DNA of 64,000 nucleotides, taken from Gnetum montanum. Taxonomy: Eukaryota > Streptophyta > Gnetopsida > Gnetales > Gnetaceae. Numbering within the stretch: the first letter of the stretch is position 1; each line of letters starts with the position of its first letter. The notes under the pieces are model-generated. The model made no database searches. It was not told where the DNA came from and saw only the letters and a program-made list of their open reading frames with translations. Positions 9,568 to 20,944 of this stretch are shown in pieces. The stretch is from NCBI GenBank assembly GCA_015680685.1, contig MNCI01000651.1, forward strand, positions 943,507 through 1,007,506, in the 5' to 3' direction. The position numbers were made by a program, and so were the translations under genes.

Positions 9568-11519
9568 ATGGTAAACAGCACACCGAACAAGACTAAAATG
9601 TCTTCTTCTTCACACAAAAGCACTTCACCACCTAGGACCAACACAAGAGACAGTCGGCAACACAACACACGTAACCAAGACCTACCAGTTCCTCAACAAT
9701 TTTGTGTGCTATATATTCATCACGATGAATATGTTTTCAACTTTAGCTTTATTCTCCATCAAGATGAACAACTGTGTTGGAGAGACTTGGAGGGTAACAT
9801 AGTGTTGCCTCCAGACCGAGCAGTCTCCAACATGCTCCTTCGTGCTCTTGCACGAATAGGCATGTCACAGTTGTACACAGAGTACGTTACATGCGACCAT
9901 GACATAAGGGACTATCATCCCACAAAAGTGCAATTTCAAAGGGACTTGAAACAGGAGAGATACTATACATCGTTGAAGGGCAAAGGACCCCATAACACTC
10001 CACCCGTCTTAAGCGAAATTGAGGGTGGTGAACCTATTTCAATAGGTTCTCCACAAAACGATGTTCCCCCTCCTAACGATGGTCAGGAGGTGGTGTATTA
10101 GAACCTCCACTCCACGATTCACAATCCTGGTTCTAATCCCCATGAACACCAAGTGTTCAATGAGGGAACACAAACACATGATAAGGGTGGGCAGTCTAAT
10201 CATAATCACGATCAGGGTCGATACCATCGAAGAGAAGGTAGGAAACATCATCATGGTGATGGTTCTCCTTCTTCTTAACCTTCATCGTCACATTCACCCT
10301 CTCCTTCAGTATCAGGATGTAGTCGTAAAGAGCCTAACCATGAGGATAAAGGTAAACAGAGTGAGAAACCTTGACGAGAGAGTCGAGAGCAAGGACGAGG
10401 GCACTCTAGAGAATCACGGCATGGAAGAAGCAAAAGTAGGGAACTGCGTAGGCATCATAGATGCTATGAATGAAATGACCACAAAGAACCCCTACTTGCA
10501 ACCTGAAGCATGTTAGATATCATGGACATCAAAAATATAGCAGGATCAAGAGGTTAGATATGAATAACATCCCACGATTTGAGGGGGGATACAACGCTGA
10601 TCCTCAGAACCACTTACAAGAATTAATAATAGAAGTGTCAACAAAGGTAGGCCAAATGTGGGACTCCCTAGATAGGAGATTTAAAACCATCCTTAAAATT
10701 GTAGATGAGTCTAAGGAGTAAGGTAGTGACTATGATAAAAAGAAAACGAGGGATTTGGACTATGCACGTAACAAAGGTAAAGGTAAAATGGCCATCACCA
10801 AAGAGGTTGTGGATTCTGATACAGAAAATGACAGTGGATGTGAGATATGCCAATACGACCATCCTAAAGGATGTTGCCCAGTAATCTCACATTTACAAGA
10901 GTCTAGGGTGTATGCACTCAACCCATGACTTAACAAATGGCAAGCACCCCGACATTTACCTTATCCCCAAGGTAACCCAAGGCAGTTCCACCAACCTTTA
11001 ACATATTATCCAAGTGGAACTCTGCCACAACCTATTGAGCAACACCAGCAGTGGCAATACCCATAGTCATGGGGGATGCCAACACCAAGGCAATAATACC
11101 TTTACTGGCAACCGGATCCATATGGCTATTACGTACCGTAGCCAATCTCTCCATGTGACTCTTTCGGTCACATGACTCCACAACGTCACTACCAAGCTTG
11201 GGAGTATTATAGGACTCCTTCTCCTAGGAGAGACAACCCACAGACATACCATCCCCCAAACCCATCCACAACTCTCACACTGATATATTTGTTACCACCT
11301 ACTCCAACAATGCAAGAGGAACTCCCCACTCAACCACAACAACTCAATGCTACGAGAGTTGTAAACCTTCAACCCACTGCTGGTTCTGACAATCGCAAAA
11401 AGAGAAGGCCTTTCTTTAGAACCAAAAACCCAATCAAGCTCTCACAACCACAAGCAATTGAGCCTCTGTACGCTTCTCCATCAAATAAGGCTTCAAATCT
11501 CCCTTCAAACCAAAAATAG
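9568..11519 (+). pseudogene. gag: E1 gag with core domain deleted
   Basis: The ATG at 9568 opens a 177-codon N-terminal domain shared with E7 (60276) and D (52610), with motifs such as YIHHDEYVFNFSFILHQDEQ. A TAG at 10099 ends it and a diverged Ser/His-rich linker follows. At 10588-10618 FEGGYNADPQNHLQ, the entry to the gag core, jumps directly to a segment found about 580 bases further on in E7, so the capsid core is gone. The zinc-binding motif is at 10839-10877 with the spacing CX2CX3HX4C, followed by a Pro/Gln/Tyr-rich tail to 11519. Role in a working copy: particle formation and RNA packaging. Several frameshifts. Confidence 0.8.
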
Positions 11520-11520
11520 A

Positions 11521-12199
11521 GCTCAATGCACATGGTTATGTTAACACATGCCATCACTGACTGGATTAAGGAGGGCCACCTTCCCAAGAAATTATCTCCA
11601 AGTCGCTGGGAATGAACCATGTAAAGCTCTTCTGGACTCTAGTTCTGGAGTCAACTTAATATCACAAGAGATGTATAAAGCCTGGAACCTACCTTCACTA
11701 AAGAAGAGCAATATTCGCTTAGAGCTGGCTAACCAATCTATCATTGTTCCCTTGGGACTGGTGGAGGACATTGTTACCACTGTGTGGGTGGTCATACCTA
11801 GCTGATTTCCTAGTGATACAAGTAAACAATGACAAAGGAGACTTCCCAATAATAATGGGAAGGGCATGGCTAGGTACCATAAATGCATGCCTAGGAATCC
11901 ATGATCTTTCCCTGGAAATATCTAAGGAAAATACTTTTGGAAAAATTGAGAGGAAGAAAGTTCCATGCATCACATACAGTGATACAGGGTGTGATTGTGT
12001 ACAGGAATGTTCAACATTTCCTGCATGCAACCGGTGTGCCCAAGAAATTAACATACAAAAGTACCTGTATGTAGCAACCACACAACAAGAAGACACCCGG
12101 TGGTTGATAGCTGATCAAGAGAGCAACTCACCAACGTGCATGGAACTAACTGGGGGAACAACTTGCACCCACATTGAAAGCATAGATGCATTGGAGTAA
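11521..12199 (+). pseudogene. pro: E1 protease and downstream Cys-rich linker
   Basis: The aspartic protease active site is at 11635-11643, but reads Asp-Ser-Ser where a working copy has Asp-Ser/Thr-Gly (E7 has DTG, D has DSG). The sequence continues INLISQEMY-like and, after a frameshift near 11760-11800, gives the C-terminal flap region with IIMGRAWLGTI (about 11850-11880). A conserved linker with a PACNRCAQEI motif (about 12020-12050) follows and ends at the TAA at 12197. The retropepsin would mature Gag-Pol; the lost glycine makes this copy inactive. RT should follow but is deleted. Confidence 0.8.
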
Positions 12200-14313
12200 G
12201 AGTGTCGCCAACTTCCAACCCTTAACCTGAAAACATCAATAGGGAAAAGCTGGAAATTCCTGAAAACTTCAAACAAGCACTCCAATAAAAAATTACTAGT
12301 CAATATGCAACAGCCTAAACCTTACCATGAATCTAGAATGATCAATGCACATAACACATTAGAGAAAGGATGACCTTGCTCATTATTTTAGATCTCCCCC
12401 TTCCAACTTAGTCATGGGGGAGATGGCCACCTATGCTGATCAATTAAGGCCCTCAGTTCCTTTTTAAGTTTTTTTTTCCACATTTTTGTTTTACAAATTT
12501 CTTTAACTTTTCTTGTTTTTGTTTTGCAACATCGTTCATACTTTTTCGTTTATTTGTGTGTTTATTTATTTTGTTGGGTTTGTCACCTAATAAGTGCTCC
12601 TAATGATGGTATGAATTGTATTCCATTGATGGCTAATGTTTGGTTTTTACCTTTGAGTTATGATGTTGATACTAAGGTATGGTTCTTTTGATATAACAAG
12701 TAATGATTCCACGTCATCCATGCATCCATGAATTTCTATGGTCTCTCTTGGCTTGGAACTATATAGTCCCTTTCTTTCCATAATAAGAACTATCAACGAA
12801 TCAGTGACTGGGCATTTTCTCAAACCAAGGAAGGACTCAAGGATTGAAAAGGGTGTGAATTCAAGGGGATTTGACGCATTTGTGTTGGCCATTCTTTTGG
12901 GTTCTTGGATGTTTTCTTCTTGATTTTTCCTTACCATTCTGATGATTGCTCCATTATCGGGAAGCTGAGCTAATAAAAATAATAAGTCTTTGCATGGTGT
13001 GGTTCTCACGCAAAAAATAATGAAAAGTGAAAAGTAAAAAGTAAGAATTAAAAGCACACCCCTTAGACAAAATAATCATCTAGGCTACAAGCATTGGTTA
13101 TAGAACTAAATAAACATGTTCCCTCTAGCTAAGGCCCCTTCTTGCCTCTTACTTTCTCCTTTTTCGTTTCGTCGGAATGCTGGTGAATTTTTGGTGAAGG
13201 CATTCTTGTTACTTCAAGTGGATGGATTGGCCAAATGTATTAATGTGAAGTCACTAGATGTGGATTGTTTGAGGCTGGATTTGGAATGAGATCTAATAAG
13301 TCACATTAACCATTAATACACAAGCAGTTGTACACCACCTTGTTCTTGAGACTCCATTCCATTCTCTTCTTTCAATCCTTCTTTCTCCATTTTTCACCTC
13401 ATTACCGATTGTATCAATAGTCTATATTTTGGTTGATGCATTGTTTTCTTTTTGGTAAACTCTTGTGGTTAAGACTTTAACTCTTGTTTCCAAATGGCAA
13501 TTCCAAAGCCTACAGACTCCTTGAATGTGGGATTGTCAGGGCATTAAGGGCATGAGCCTACTTTGGGGAGGACCCACTGGCATTCCTATTTGGTCCATCT
13601 GTTCATTTATTTCCATTAAACATTTTTGCAATCAACATTTATTTTGTTCATCTCCATCCTTGACATCCATTTTTATCGGCATTTCCATTGTTTATTTTTC
13701 TCCATCTTTCTTATTCCTTATCTTTTTCCATTCTCTCACTATCGGAGGTTCACTCTCAATCATGGGGCTCCTGGTCCAATTTTTTTGATTTTCTCTAAAC
13801 CCCTACACCTTGGATAGTCACCAATGTTATATCTCTAAAATCTGCATTATCCATACCATAACTCAACCAATGGACCTTACACTGAGGCAAGGTATCAACT
13901 GCATTGTGATTCATTTACCCTTCCTAATTTAAGACTATGTTGTGTGTGCATATGGTAATCATACACCAATGGATTGGATCTAGAGGGAACACTTGGAATG
14001 GACTGGTGTTGGAGTAGTTATGCAAGGAACAAGATTGATGGTGCACTTATGGATGGACAACAAAAAGAGAAATCTTGGTATCAATAGCAACAGACTTCTC
14101 CTTTTCTCTCTCTCTTCTCTCTTAGCTACTAAATAAGGTTGGATGTCAAATATGTATAGTGTTCACTCTTATTGTCATGATCACTAATTTTGTCATGTAT
14201 TGTAATGATGATCCATTCACATGTCACCCCATTCCCAATTAGTGTCATTCAAGTTAATAATCCCATACCTTCCCAATATTTTGTAAGGAACTCAAGGATG
14301 AGTTTTCATTCAA
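12200..14313 (+). other. E1 deletion junction and 3' untranslated region
   Basis: From about 12290 the sequence matches D beyond its integrase (36740-34741, minus strand), so RT, RNase H and integrase are missing. At 12404-12422 is a CTTAGTCATGGGGGAG motif like the polypurine tract. A T-rich block covers about 12466-12570. The remainder is mostly non-coding and shared with D and, in part, with E6 (43560-44930). A small conserved ORF lies at 13969-14136. Confidence 0.65.
13969..14136 (+). pseudogene. Small 3' ORF, broken copy, with hydrophobic middle
   Basis: Reads 55 codons from the ATG at 13969 to the TAA at 14134, with one TAG at codon 5. It aligns without gaps to the 75-codon minus-strand ORF at 34885-35112 in D: both have MxW..R.H..W.G.G..M..G..L...LW..N.. 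and then NLGI. The middle is hydrophobic in D but less so here. Its place just before the 3' polypurine tract is where env-like genes lie in some plant gypsy elements. No family is recognised; it could also be a chance ORF in conserved UTR sequence. Confidence 0.35.
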
Positions 14314-14324
14314 TCATGGGGGTA
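14314..14324 (+). other. Polypurine tract of E1
   Basis: TCATGGGGGTA directly before the 3' LTR start TGATGAGCC. Confidence 0.85.
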
Positions 14325-15151
14325 TGATGAGCCATGATATCATGTACATGATATCATGTACTCGATATCACATCTACCCCCACAATATCGCGTACATGAT
14401 ATTGTAGCCCACCACAATGTCTATAAATAAGAGGTGGCTTTCCTTGTTTTAGGTAGTTAGACTTAAACCCTTAGCCAAACTATAGCAATTTTTCCATTCT
14501 AGAGTTAAAATAATTTCCATGTGCCCACAGTAGGAATCTTAAAGTGAATGGATCTTTATTTGAGCAAATTGTACCTGAGCACACATTTGTGTACGGCAAT
14601 AAAGACGAACTTTCTGATAAACCTTGTAGCATATGGACTAAGCTAAATAGGAATTAATTATTATTAAATGTTTAAATGCTTTCCTAGATAATTAAATCTC
14701 TCTCAACCCTTGACTCTCCTACTTAAGTGCATTCAATATGATCACTTCGAGCACATGTGTAATGCTTGGTAACCTAGTAACGAGTAGCGTTTGGTAATCC
14801 CAATAGCATTGCACTAGTTCAGGGTGTGTGCGGCAAGTGGGAATGGATACTGGTGCTAGGAAAATTAGAACTTAGTTAGTGAATAGTTAATGAAAGTTGG
14901 TTACTTAGTTCTCTTCACCTTCCCCTATTGGCATAAGACATTAAAAAGATAAAAGATATAAAAATCATACGCCTCAAGCTTACTTAACCATACAACTATG
15001 AAAATACAAGTAAGTTTGGGAAGATAGTGATTGATTAACCTTAAGTGTTTCATTAAGGTGCATAAGCACTTAGTCCTTGGAGTTTAATTGGATCGCATGT
15101 GAGACGCTTGTATTCGTATGGTTGAGTGTAGGGGTACCTCGCCACTCATCA
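14325..15151 (+). repeat. 3' LTR of E1
   Basis: 827 bp, nearly colinear with the 5' LTR outside U3. Its U3 has three intact GATATC cores plus degenerate AATATC and GATATT copies, more than the 5' LTR. TATAAATA is at 14422-14429. It ends CGCCACTCATCA, followed by the ACTAG target repeat. Confidence 0.92.
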
Positions 15152-15156
15152 ACTAG

Positions 15157-18123
15157 CTTGTTTTTTGGCATCAAGGTAGGCTTGTTTTCCTCCTTAATCT
15201 CCAAGCTATGCTTCACCTGCATAAACTCTTGTTGGCATAATGCTAAACTATTAATTATTTTATCAAATTCTTTTGGCTTGGATGCCAAGCTAAGGATGTC
15301 AATTTAGAAGGTATTATTTCAAGCCCTCATGCCTACTACATCCCCTGGGTTTAGTTCATGAAATTTTTTCTAGATGAACCTTAAAGAGTTATCCAATCCA
15401 CTTCCTCATCCCTAAAAAATCATATTTAATTTTTCATATAATATTAAAGGAATTTTGGAATGCTGCTAGCTAATTTTCCACCATCTTAGATCCCAATGTG
15501 AGGGTGACAAGATGAATGATCTCCACTATCTTTTTCACAAAAACATTATGGTTTTCTCCAAGGCCAACAACTAATGATTATCCAATAGAGTGTTAATTAT
15601 TTTGGCCTTTTCTTTAATTTTATTCTCATATTATGCCAATTGACACTATTGGCACTTACTAATAATCTTTATTTTTTTTATCTCTTTCTCATGGTAGGGG
15701 TTGAAAGATGTAAAAGTTATGATAGGTGGGATCATGGGGTTAGGTAGAGGTGGAGTTGGTATAGTATCAAGAAGAGGGGTTTGTGAAGAAATGGTGGATA
15801 TGGGCTTTCTATTGGATAGGTTTCCTAAGCTTTGCTATTAATGTTATGATGTCTATAAGTCAAGGATTATGCTAGAGGTCATGATACTGAGATTGGTTAA
15901 GGAATCCACCCAAAATAATTACTTGATGATGATGGTTTTGTGGGTGGAGATCATCATTCCCAACCTACAACCTTTGTATTAAAATATACAGAAAATTAGC
16001 ACAAGGAATGCAAGAACAAGAATATTATGAAAGGGTTTAATGGCCTTCATTTTGGCTAGGATCGTGTGAGGGATATCTATAATTTTGTTATGAATAAAGG
16101 CATGAGAAAATTGTGCTTAACTTGTGTGAATCCCACTTTTTTTCTATTATACAGATAAAAAATCACTCCCCACTACCTCCCGTCATAGGTAGTTGTATAG
16201 TTGAACAATTTTTGAGTCAACCTCTTTTTCTCTTGGTGTGAGATTTTCTCCTGTAGGTTTGTTCCTAAGATGATAAAAACCATAAGAATTTTCACAAATC
16301 AATCAAGTTTAGGCTAACTAGGGTGTTATTTATAGAGGTGTGGAACTCCTCAACCAGTGAATCTTCAACATAGTTGGAAAAGAACTTAAAAATGACTTGT
16401 GAGTCATAGCATCCCTTAACACAAATCCACAATTATCAATTCTATTTCTAAATCCAATCAAAAAATTGTTTAAGGGTGGGGTTAGCTAAGACATAAGAAT
16501 AGTTAAATTCAAGAACTATACTTGTAGAAAACATAATTTAATATTAGAATTTTTAGGCATATAGTAGTACCTCTTTCTATTTTGATAAAGATGCACCATC
16601 TACAAAGGTTCGTGCATCAAAATCTAGTCATAGATTTCACAAAGAACTATATAGAAAACAAAATTAAAATAGAAAAATTATATGTTTTCTATTCCCTTGA
16701 AAAAAATCTTTCTACAAAATAATGTACCTTTGAACTAAAAATTGGGTTGCATACTTAAACATAGGTTTGCAAATGAGGAATCTAAGAGTTCCTTGAAGTA
16801 GTCGAGAGTCCCTTGAAGTAGTTAAGAAAATCCTCAAGATGTCACACTATGAGCTACTTAGCTCTTAAGGAGAACCTAAGAGGGATAGAGAAGTACTTGA
16901 TGCTAACACTTAAGTACATAGAGGGATAATTCAAAAGGATGTCAACAATTTAATGAGAATAGATCGATTGGAAATATTGAAGATTTGAGGGATACTCAAG
17001 AAGGGAGTGGTGGAAAAAGTGAGCAACAACAAGTAGTGAAGGGTCTTTATATGTGACAGTAGGACCCTCAGTAAGTAGCACATATGTGTGGTGACACATG
17101 TCTAGGATACCGTAGAAGATAAAAGGTGTAATGGGCATTGACTTCATCATTACATCTTGTTCTCATTCCTCTAATATGGAGAGGGTCTAGATCTTGAGAG
17201 GATCTTAAGAACTTGAGGATCTTAAGAACTTGAGGGGGTCTCATTGGTAGGGGTTAATGATATCTTGAAGGTTCTAGAGATTTTTTAAGAGTGTGCTTCG
17301 AGAGGTTCTATAGAAATCAAGAGGGCCTCGTGGAGTAAATAGGGTTCATAAGGTTTGACTTAAGATAAATGTATCAATGTATTCCTCCTAAGTTCCATTA
17401 TCTAATATGGTGGATCCCATAGTTATTTGTTTACGCATGTAAGTTTCCTTTGGTACATTTTTCATAGGTGGTTTATGTGTTCATTAGATGTGTCAAAGTT
17501 TGCACATGTGTTGGGAGCTAATAAAAACTTAGATGGAGTTCTGTTTTTTAGTGGTTGTTGGTTGAAGGTTATGATAGGAAGCTAGGAGCTTGAGGAGGTC
17601 TTGAAATATCAGGATAGGAGCCAATGATACCTAGCTTGTTTCACTAAAAGATTCTTCATTTGAAGACTTACAAAGCAAGTTTGAGTGGAATTCTTGAGTA
17701 CTACCTCCATCCACAAGAGATTCTCAATTTCTTGCTTCTTACCTAGATCCAAGATGATGGAGGAATTTGAGTGGTTCTTTAAACTTAGTGAGGGGTCCTC
17801 AAAATTTTTTTTATCCAAAATGGAAAACATGCATTAAGAGCCCCTAACTTGCTTATTTGAGTTGAACTTGATTTCACTTCCCTCAATCGTACACTTTATT
17901 TATATCTCTTTAGAGAACCCTTGTTGATTCACCAACTAACTATTTTAGTTTGAATAAGACATGTGGATATCTTTTTTCCTAATCATAGGCTAGCATTGGT
18001 ATTTAGTTGTCCTTTTTTATGATATTTTTTTAGGTTCCCTTATATAAATATGTTTGTAGTTGTGTGTGATCCTCCAAGCAAGCCGATTAGTGTAGAATCC
18101 TTACTACTAAGATATTTTCCTTC
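15157..18123 (-). other. 3' region of gypsy C, non-coding part
   Basis: Continues the gypsy C 3' region after E1. No recognisable protein domain on either strand; open stretches are short (up to about 75 codons). Local features are an exact two-copy repeat of a 17-base unit GATCTTAAGAACTTGAG at 17201-17234 and a two-copy CCTTGAAGTAGT repeat near 16790-16825. Long 3' regions of this kind are typical of Tat-type elements. A TATATAAATA stretch near 18042-18051 may be a promoter for the antisense ORF below. Confidence 0.45.
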
Positions 18124-18789
18124 ATGGTTTATATGCCTTTGTTGATGGCTCCTAAAGTTAATAAGGTTGTTGTCTAGACTAGAAATTCTAAGTTTGAGGT
18201 TATGGCTCATGATTAGAATGTTCTTGAGGTTATTGTTGTTAGTGATAACAAGGATGAACCTAATTATTTCTCCTATAATGTAGTGAAAGATGCATTACAA
18301 GAGATAGATTGTGTATTATCTTTCCATGATCTTACCAACCTTTACAATAGGACTATGGAAAATAAGCTGCACATTTATATTCAAGAGTACTTTTGGTTGA
18401 GGATGCTGAATATCAATGAGAAGTAAAATAGCATCAAGGCCCTTTAGGATGTGAAGTTGGAGCATCGTGATAAGTTCCAAGAGATTCACCACCATTTTTC
18501 TAACATTCATGAACTTCTATTATGGTTGTAAGGTCATTTTGACCTATATTTAGCTAGCTTGTCCTTAGATTTAGATTTTATAACATCATCACCTATGGTT
18601 CATAGAGATTAGGTAGCCCAACTTCAAAGTAGCTTTCATTCTGAGATCCAAGAGTTTTCCAACTATCTATGGAGCCTATCTTTGAAGGATGAAGTAAGTT
18701 TCCATGTTCCTTGGTCTTTTGATGTTTTAGTCATTATCGAAACTTTTAATGTTTTAACCCTTCTATGTACTATAATGGGTGTTATTTAA
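18124..18789 (+). pseudogene. Antisense ORF in the 3' region of gypsy C (decayed)
   Basis: On the plus strand, opposite to gypsy C genes, one frame runs 221 codons from the ATG at 18124 to the TAA at 18787. Six in-frame stops interrupt it, each one transition from a Gln, Arg or Trp codon. Codon-like content is clear (KDALQEIDCVLSFHDL, FQEIHHHFSNIHELL). A TATATAAATA box lies about 75 bases upstream. Near the end GATGAA is followed by GTAAGT (18692-18697), a perfect splice-donor sequence, with a TTATTATTATAG acceptor near 18830, so the true end may differ. Extra antisense ORFs between integrase and 3' LTR are known in Tat-type plant elements. I do not recognise this protein. Confidence 0.5.
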
Positions 18790-19178
18790 TAAAACATGCC
18801 CAATTTTTTTTATAACTGTTATTATTATAGGTTTTTGTCATTTATTTATATGTATATATAAGTTAAGAAACTATGAAGAAATAATTCTAGTTATTCTCGA
18901 TTATGATTTTAACTATAAATGACACCCTTAGAAATCCTAGTACACAAGCCAATTAATCCTCATATCCATGGTCACTATTTTGGATCTTAGTGATTTATTC
19001 ATCTCCTACCAATCCAATAAAAATTTTACCTTTTTCACAGTATAATTTACCCTGTTATTTCTGCATATGCATTTTTGTGTCATAACTTGTAACTTTTGGG
19101 AGGTCTCCTAACTAAAGGTTAGTGAGAGCACTTTATGCATCTTAGTCTAAATTTTTATTGGCTTAAGCCCTAGTAGAG
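18790..19178. other. Gypsy C 3' region between antisense ORF and tandem repeats
   Basis: Non-coding, AT-rich, with a TATGTATATATAAG stretch near 18850. No domain or repeat structure seen. Confidence 0.4.
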
Positions 19179-19352
19179 GTCTACCTTTAGATATTTTGTA
19201 ATATCCTTCTAGTGACTTATCAGTCCTAGCCTTTTACTCTAGTAATGACTACCTTTGGGAATTCTACAATACCCTTCTAGTGATTTGTCAAACCTAGCCT
19301 TTTACTCTAGTAATGATTATCTTTGGGTATTCTACAATACCTATCTAGTGTA
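19179..19352. repeat. 68-bp tandem repeat, about 2.6 copies
   Basis: Units start at 19179, 19247 and 19315, each with CTACCTTTRGR-like, CAATAYCCTTCTAGTG and TTTTACTCTAGTAAT blocks. The period is exactly 68 in both steps and the third copy is partial. It lies about 280 bases past the integrase end on the gypsy C strand, in its 3' UTR. Tandem repeats at this place are known in Ogre/Tat-type elements and can seed satellite DNA. Confidence 0.85.
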
Positions 19353-19629
19353 TTAAAAGAGTAATTTTGATTTTTTAGCAAAAGACATCAAAAGTTAACT
19401 TTGTTATCTTACTTATGCATATGAAGCATAATGATGCAACAAATATTGGAGTGACAGATGTAGGTTCTATCTACTTCATAATGATCAGTGTCTACACAAG
19501 TATGATAATGAACTATCCTTTTCAAGAATTTTTCTATGATTGCTAAGATTCTTGCATATAGTTCTTTGGGAATGTATTGATGTAATGTTTCTTAACTAGC
19601 TAAATAGGAAAGAAAGCTCTTTCCCACTT

Positions 19630-20680
19630 AGTTTTGTATTGTTCGATTGTTGGCACTGTTTAAATTTGGAGCCATTAACTAAGTAAGTGACCCCCTCCAA
19701 GTCTCGGATTTCTAATGATCCAATGTTGTTTATCCTAACTATTTCATAGGGCCCTATCCATTTCCTAGTTTTTAGTAGTGTTAATACTTTGGATTGAATA
19801 AGAGAACTTTGTCTTCTATTAAGAAACTAACTTTTTTGATTTTTTTATCATGGATGGTTTTCAATTTTCTTGATCGAGCTCTTGCCTAGGTGAGGTGTCC
19901 TTCCTTAGTTCATCTAGTTAATTCATGTTTTCTAACCATTGTTTAAGCCCATCATCGAAGTCAATCTCTAGTTGTTAAGCTATTTTGAGTGTTTTGATTT
20001 TAAAATCAATTGGCAAGATAGTGGACTTCCTATAGACTAACTCATATGAAGTGTGCTCTATGGTGTGTTTCCAAGTGATCCTATGAGCCCATATAGCCTC
20101 TGTTAGTTTTTTAGTCCAATCATTTTTCTTTCTCTTAACCACTTTTGTAAGGATCCTATTGATTTTCCTATTGGATATTTTTGTTGTTCATTGGTCTCTA
20201 GGTGGTAGGATGTCCTCATTCTATGCTCAATCCTAAATTTGATTAGTATAAATTGAAATTCCTAGCCCATAAAGTACATCCCCTAATCCAAAATTAAAAT
20301 TGTAGGGGTCGCATACTTGTGAATGATGTTTTGCATAAGGAATTTTGTAGTTTTTTTAGAGTAACAGTTAGTAACTGCTTTAGCCTCTATCCATTTATTC
20401 AAATAGTTAGTTGGTACTATGGTATATTCCTTTCCTAAACTTTTAGGATTGATTTACACAATGAAATCAATACCCCACAGCTCAATAGGTTCTATAACTT
20501 GTATCCCATGCCTAGGAATTTCATAGTATCTAGTTAGTCCTCCCTGTCTATGGCACAAATCATTGCATTTAACATAGGTGTAATAACCCTTAAACAAGCT
20601 TGACCAAAAATACCCCATGTGAAATATTTTTCTTGCTATTCTTTTTTTCCCATAGTGTTCTCACCAATCCTTCTCATGTG
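19630..20680 (-). pseudogene. pol: Gypsy C integrase
   Basis: On the minus strand, near 20600-20540, lies the end of the zinc-binding HHCC domain (GYFWSS... then CNDLCHRQGG). Next is the catalytic core start ELWGIDFI with the first catalytic Asp (about 20480) and YLNKWIEAKAV. A second Asp is in TILILD (about 20310) and RTSYHLETNEQQK (about 20240-20200) carries the Glu region. Near 19720-19650 is the C-terminal IGPYEIV...LVNGSKFKQC block of Ty3/gypsy integrases. The order is complete, but stops and frameshifts occur throughout. Integrase would join element DNA to the host chromosome. Confidence 0.8.
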
Positions 20681-20944
20681 TATCAATGATTATATCCAAT
20701 CGTTTAGATTCAGGAACACATCTCCTAAGTATGTTATCTCTACAACGTTTGAAAACCATGTCCTCGTGTACTACATAACTCTTGGTAATTCTCATGAAAT
20801 TACACTTTTATTTATAGGATAGGTTCTTAGGGATTATTTTTTTACCTAAGAATTGTTAAACTTGATGATACCATGGTTGAATTATGACTTGGAGGAGGTG
20901 CTCACCAAGAAATTCCTCCTTGACATGAAATGTATTTAAGTCTT

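Larger units (their letters stand above)
8667..15151 (+). mobile_element. E1: type II GATATC-family element with internal deletions
   Basis: 5' LTR (8667-9451), tRNA-Asp primer site, gag, protease, 3' UTR, polypurine tract and 3' LTR (14325-15151) are all present on the plus strand. GCTAG (8662-8666) and ACTAG (15152-15156) are a 5-bp target duplication with one mismatch. Compared with E7 and D it lacks the gag core domain (junction near 10619) and all of RT, RNase H and integrase (junction near 12290). At 6.5 kb it is a gag-pro remnant that could move only with enzymes supplied by relatives. Confidence 0.9.

Noticed and set aside
10061-10516. 151-codon plus-strand frame in E1
   Set aside because: It is the wrong frame of the gag linker; the in-frame reading aligns with E7 and D.
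13525-13817. Hydrophobic plus-strand frames in the E1 3' UTR as membrane proteins
   Set aside because: T-rich UTR sequence gives Phe/Ile/Ser-rich readings; no counterpart frame is kept in D.
17609-17830. 73-codon minus-strand frame in the gypsy C 3' region
   Set aside because: No similarity and no neighbouring coding-like sequence; could be chance.
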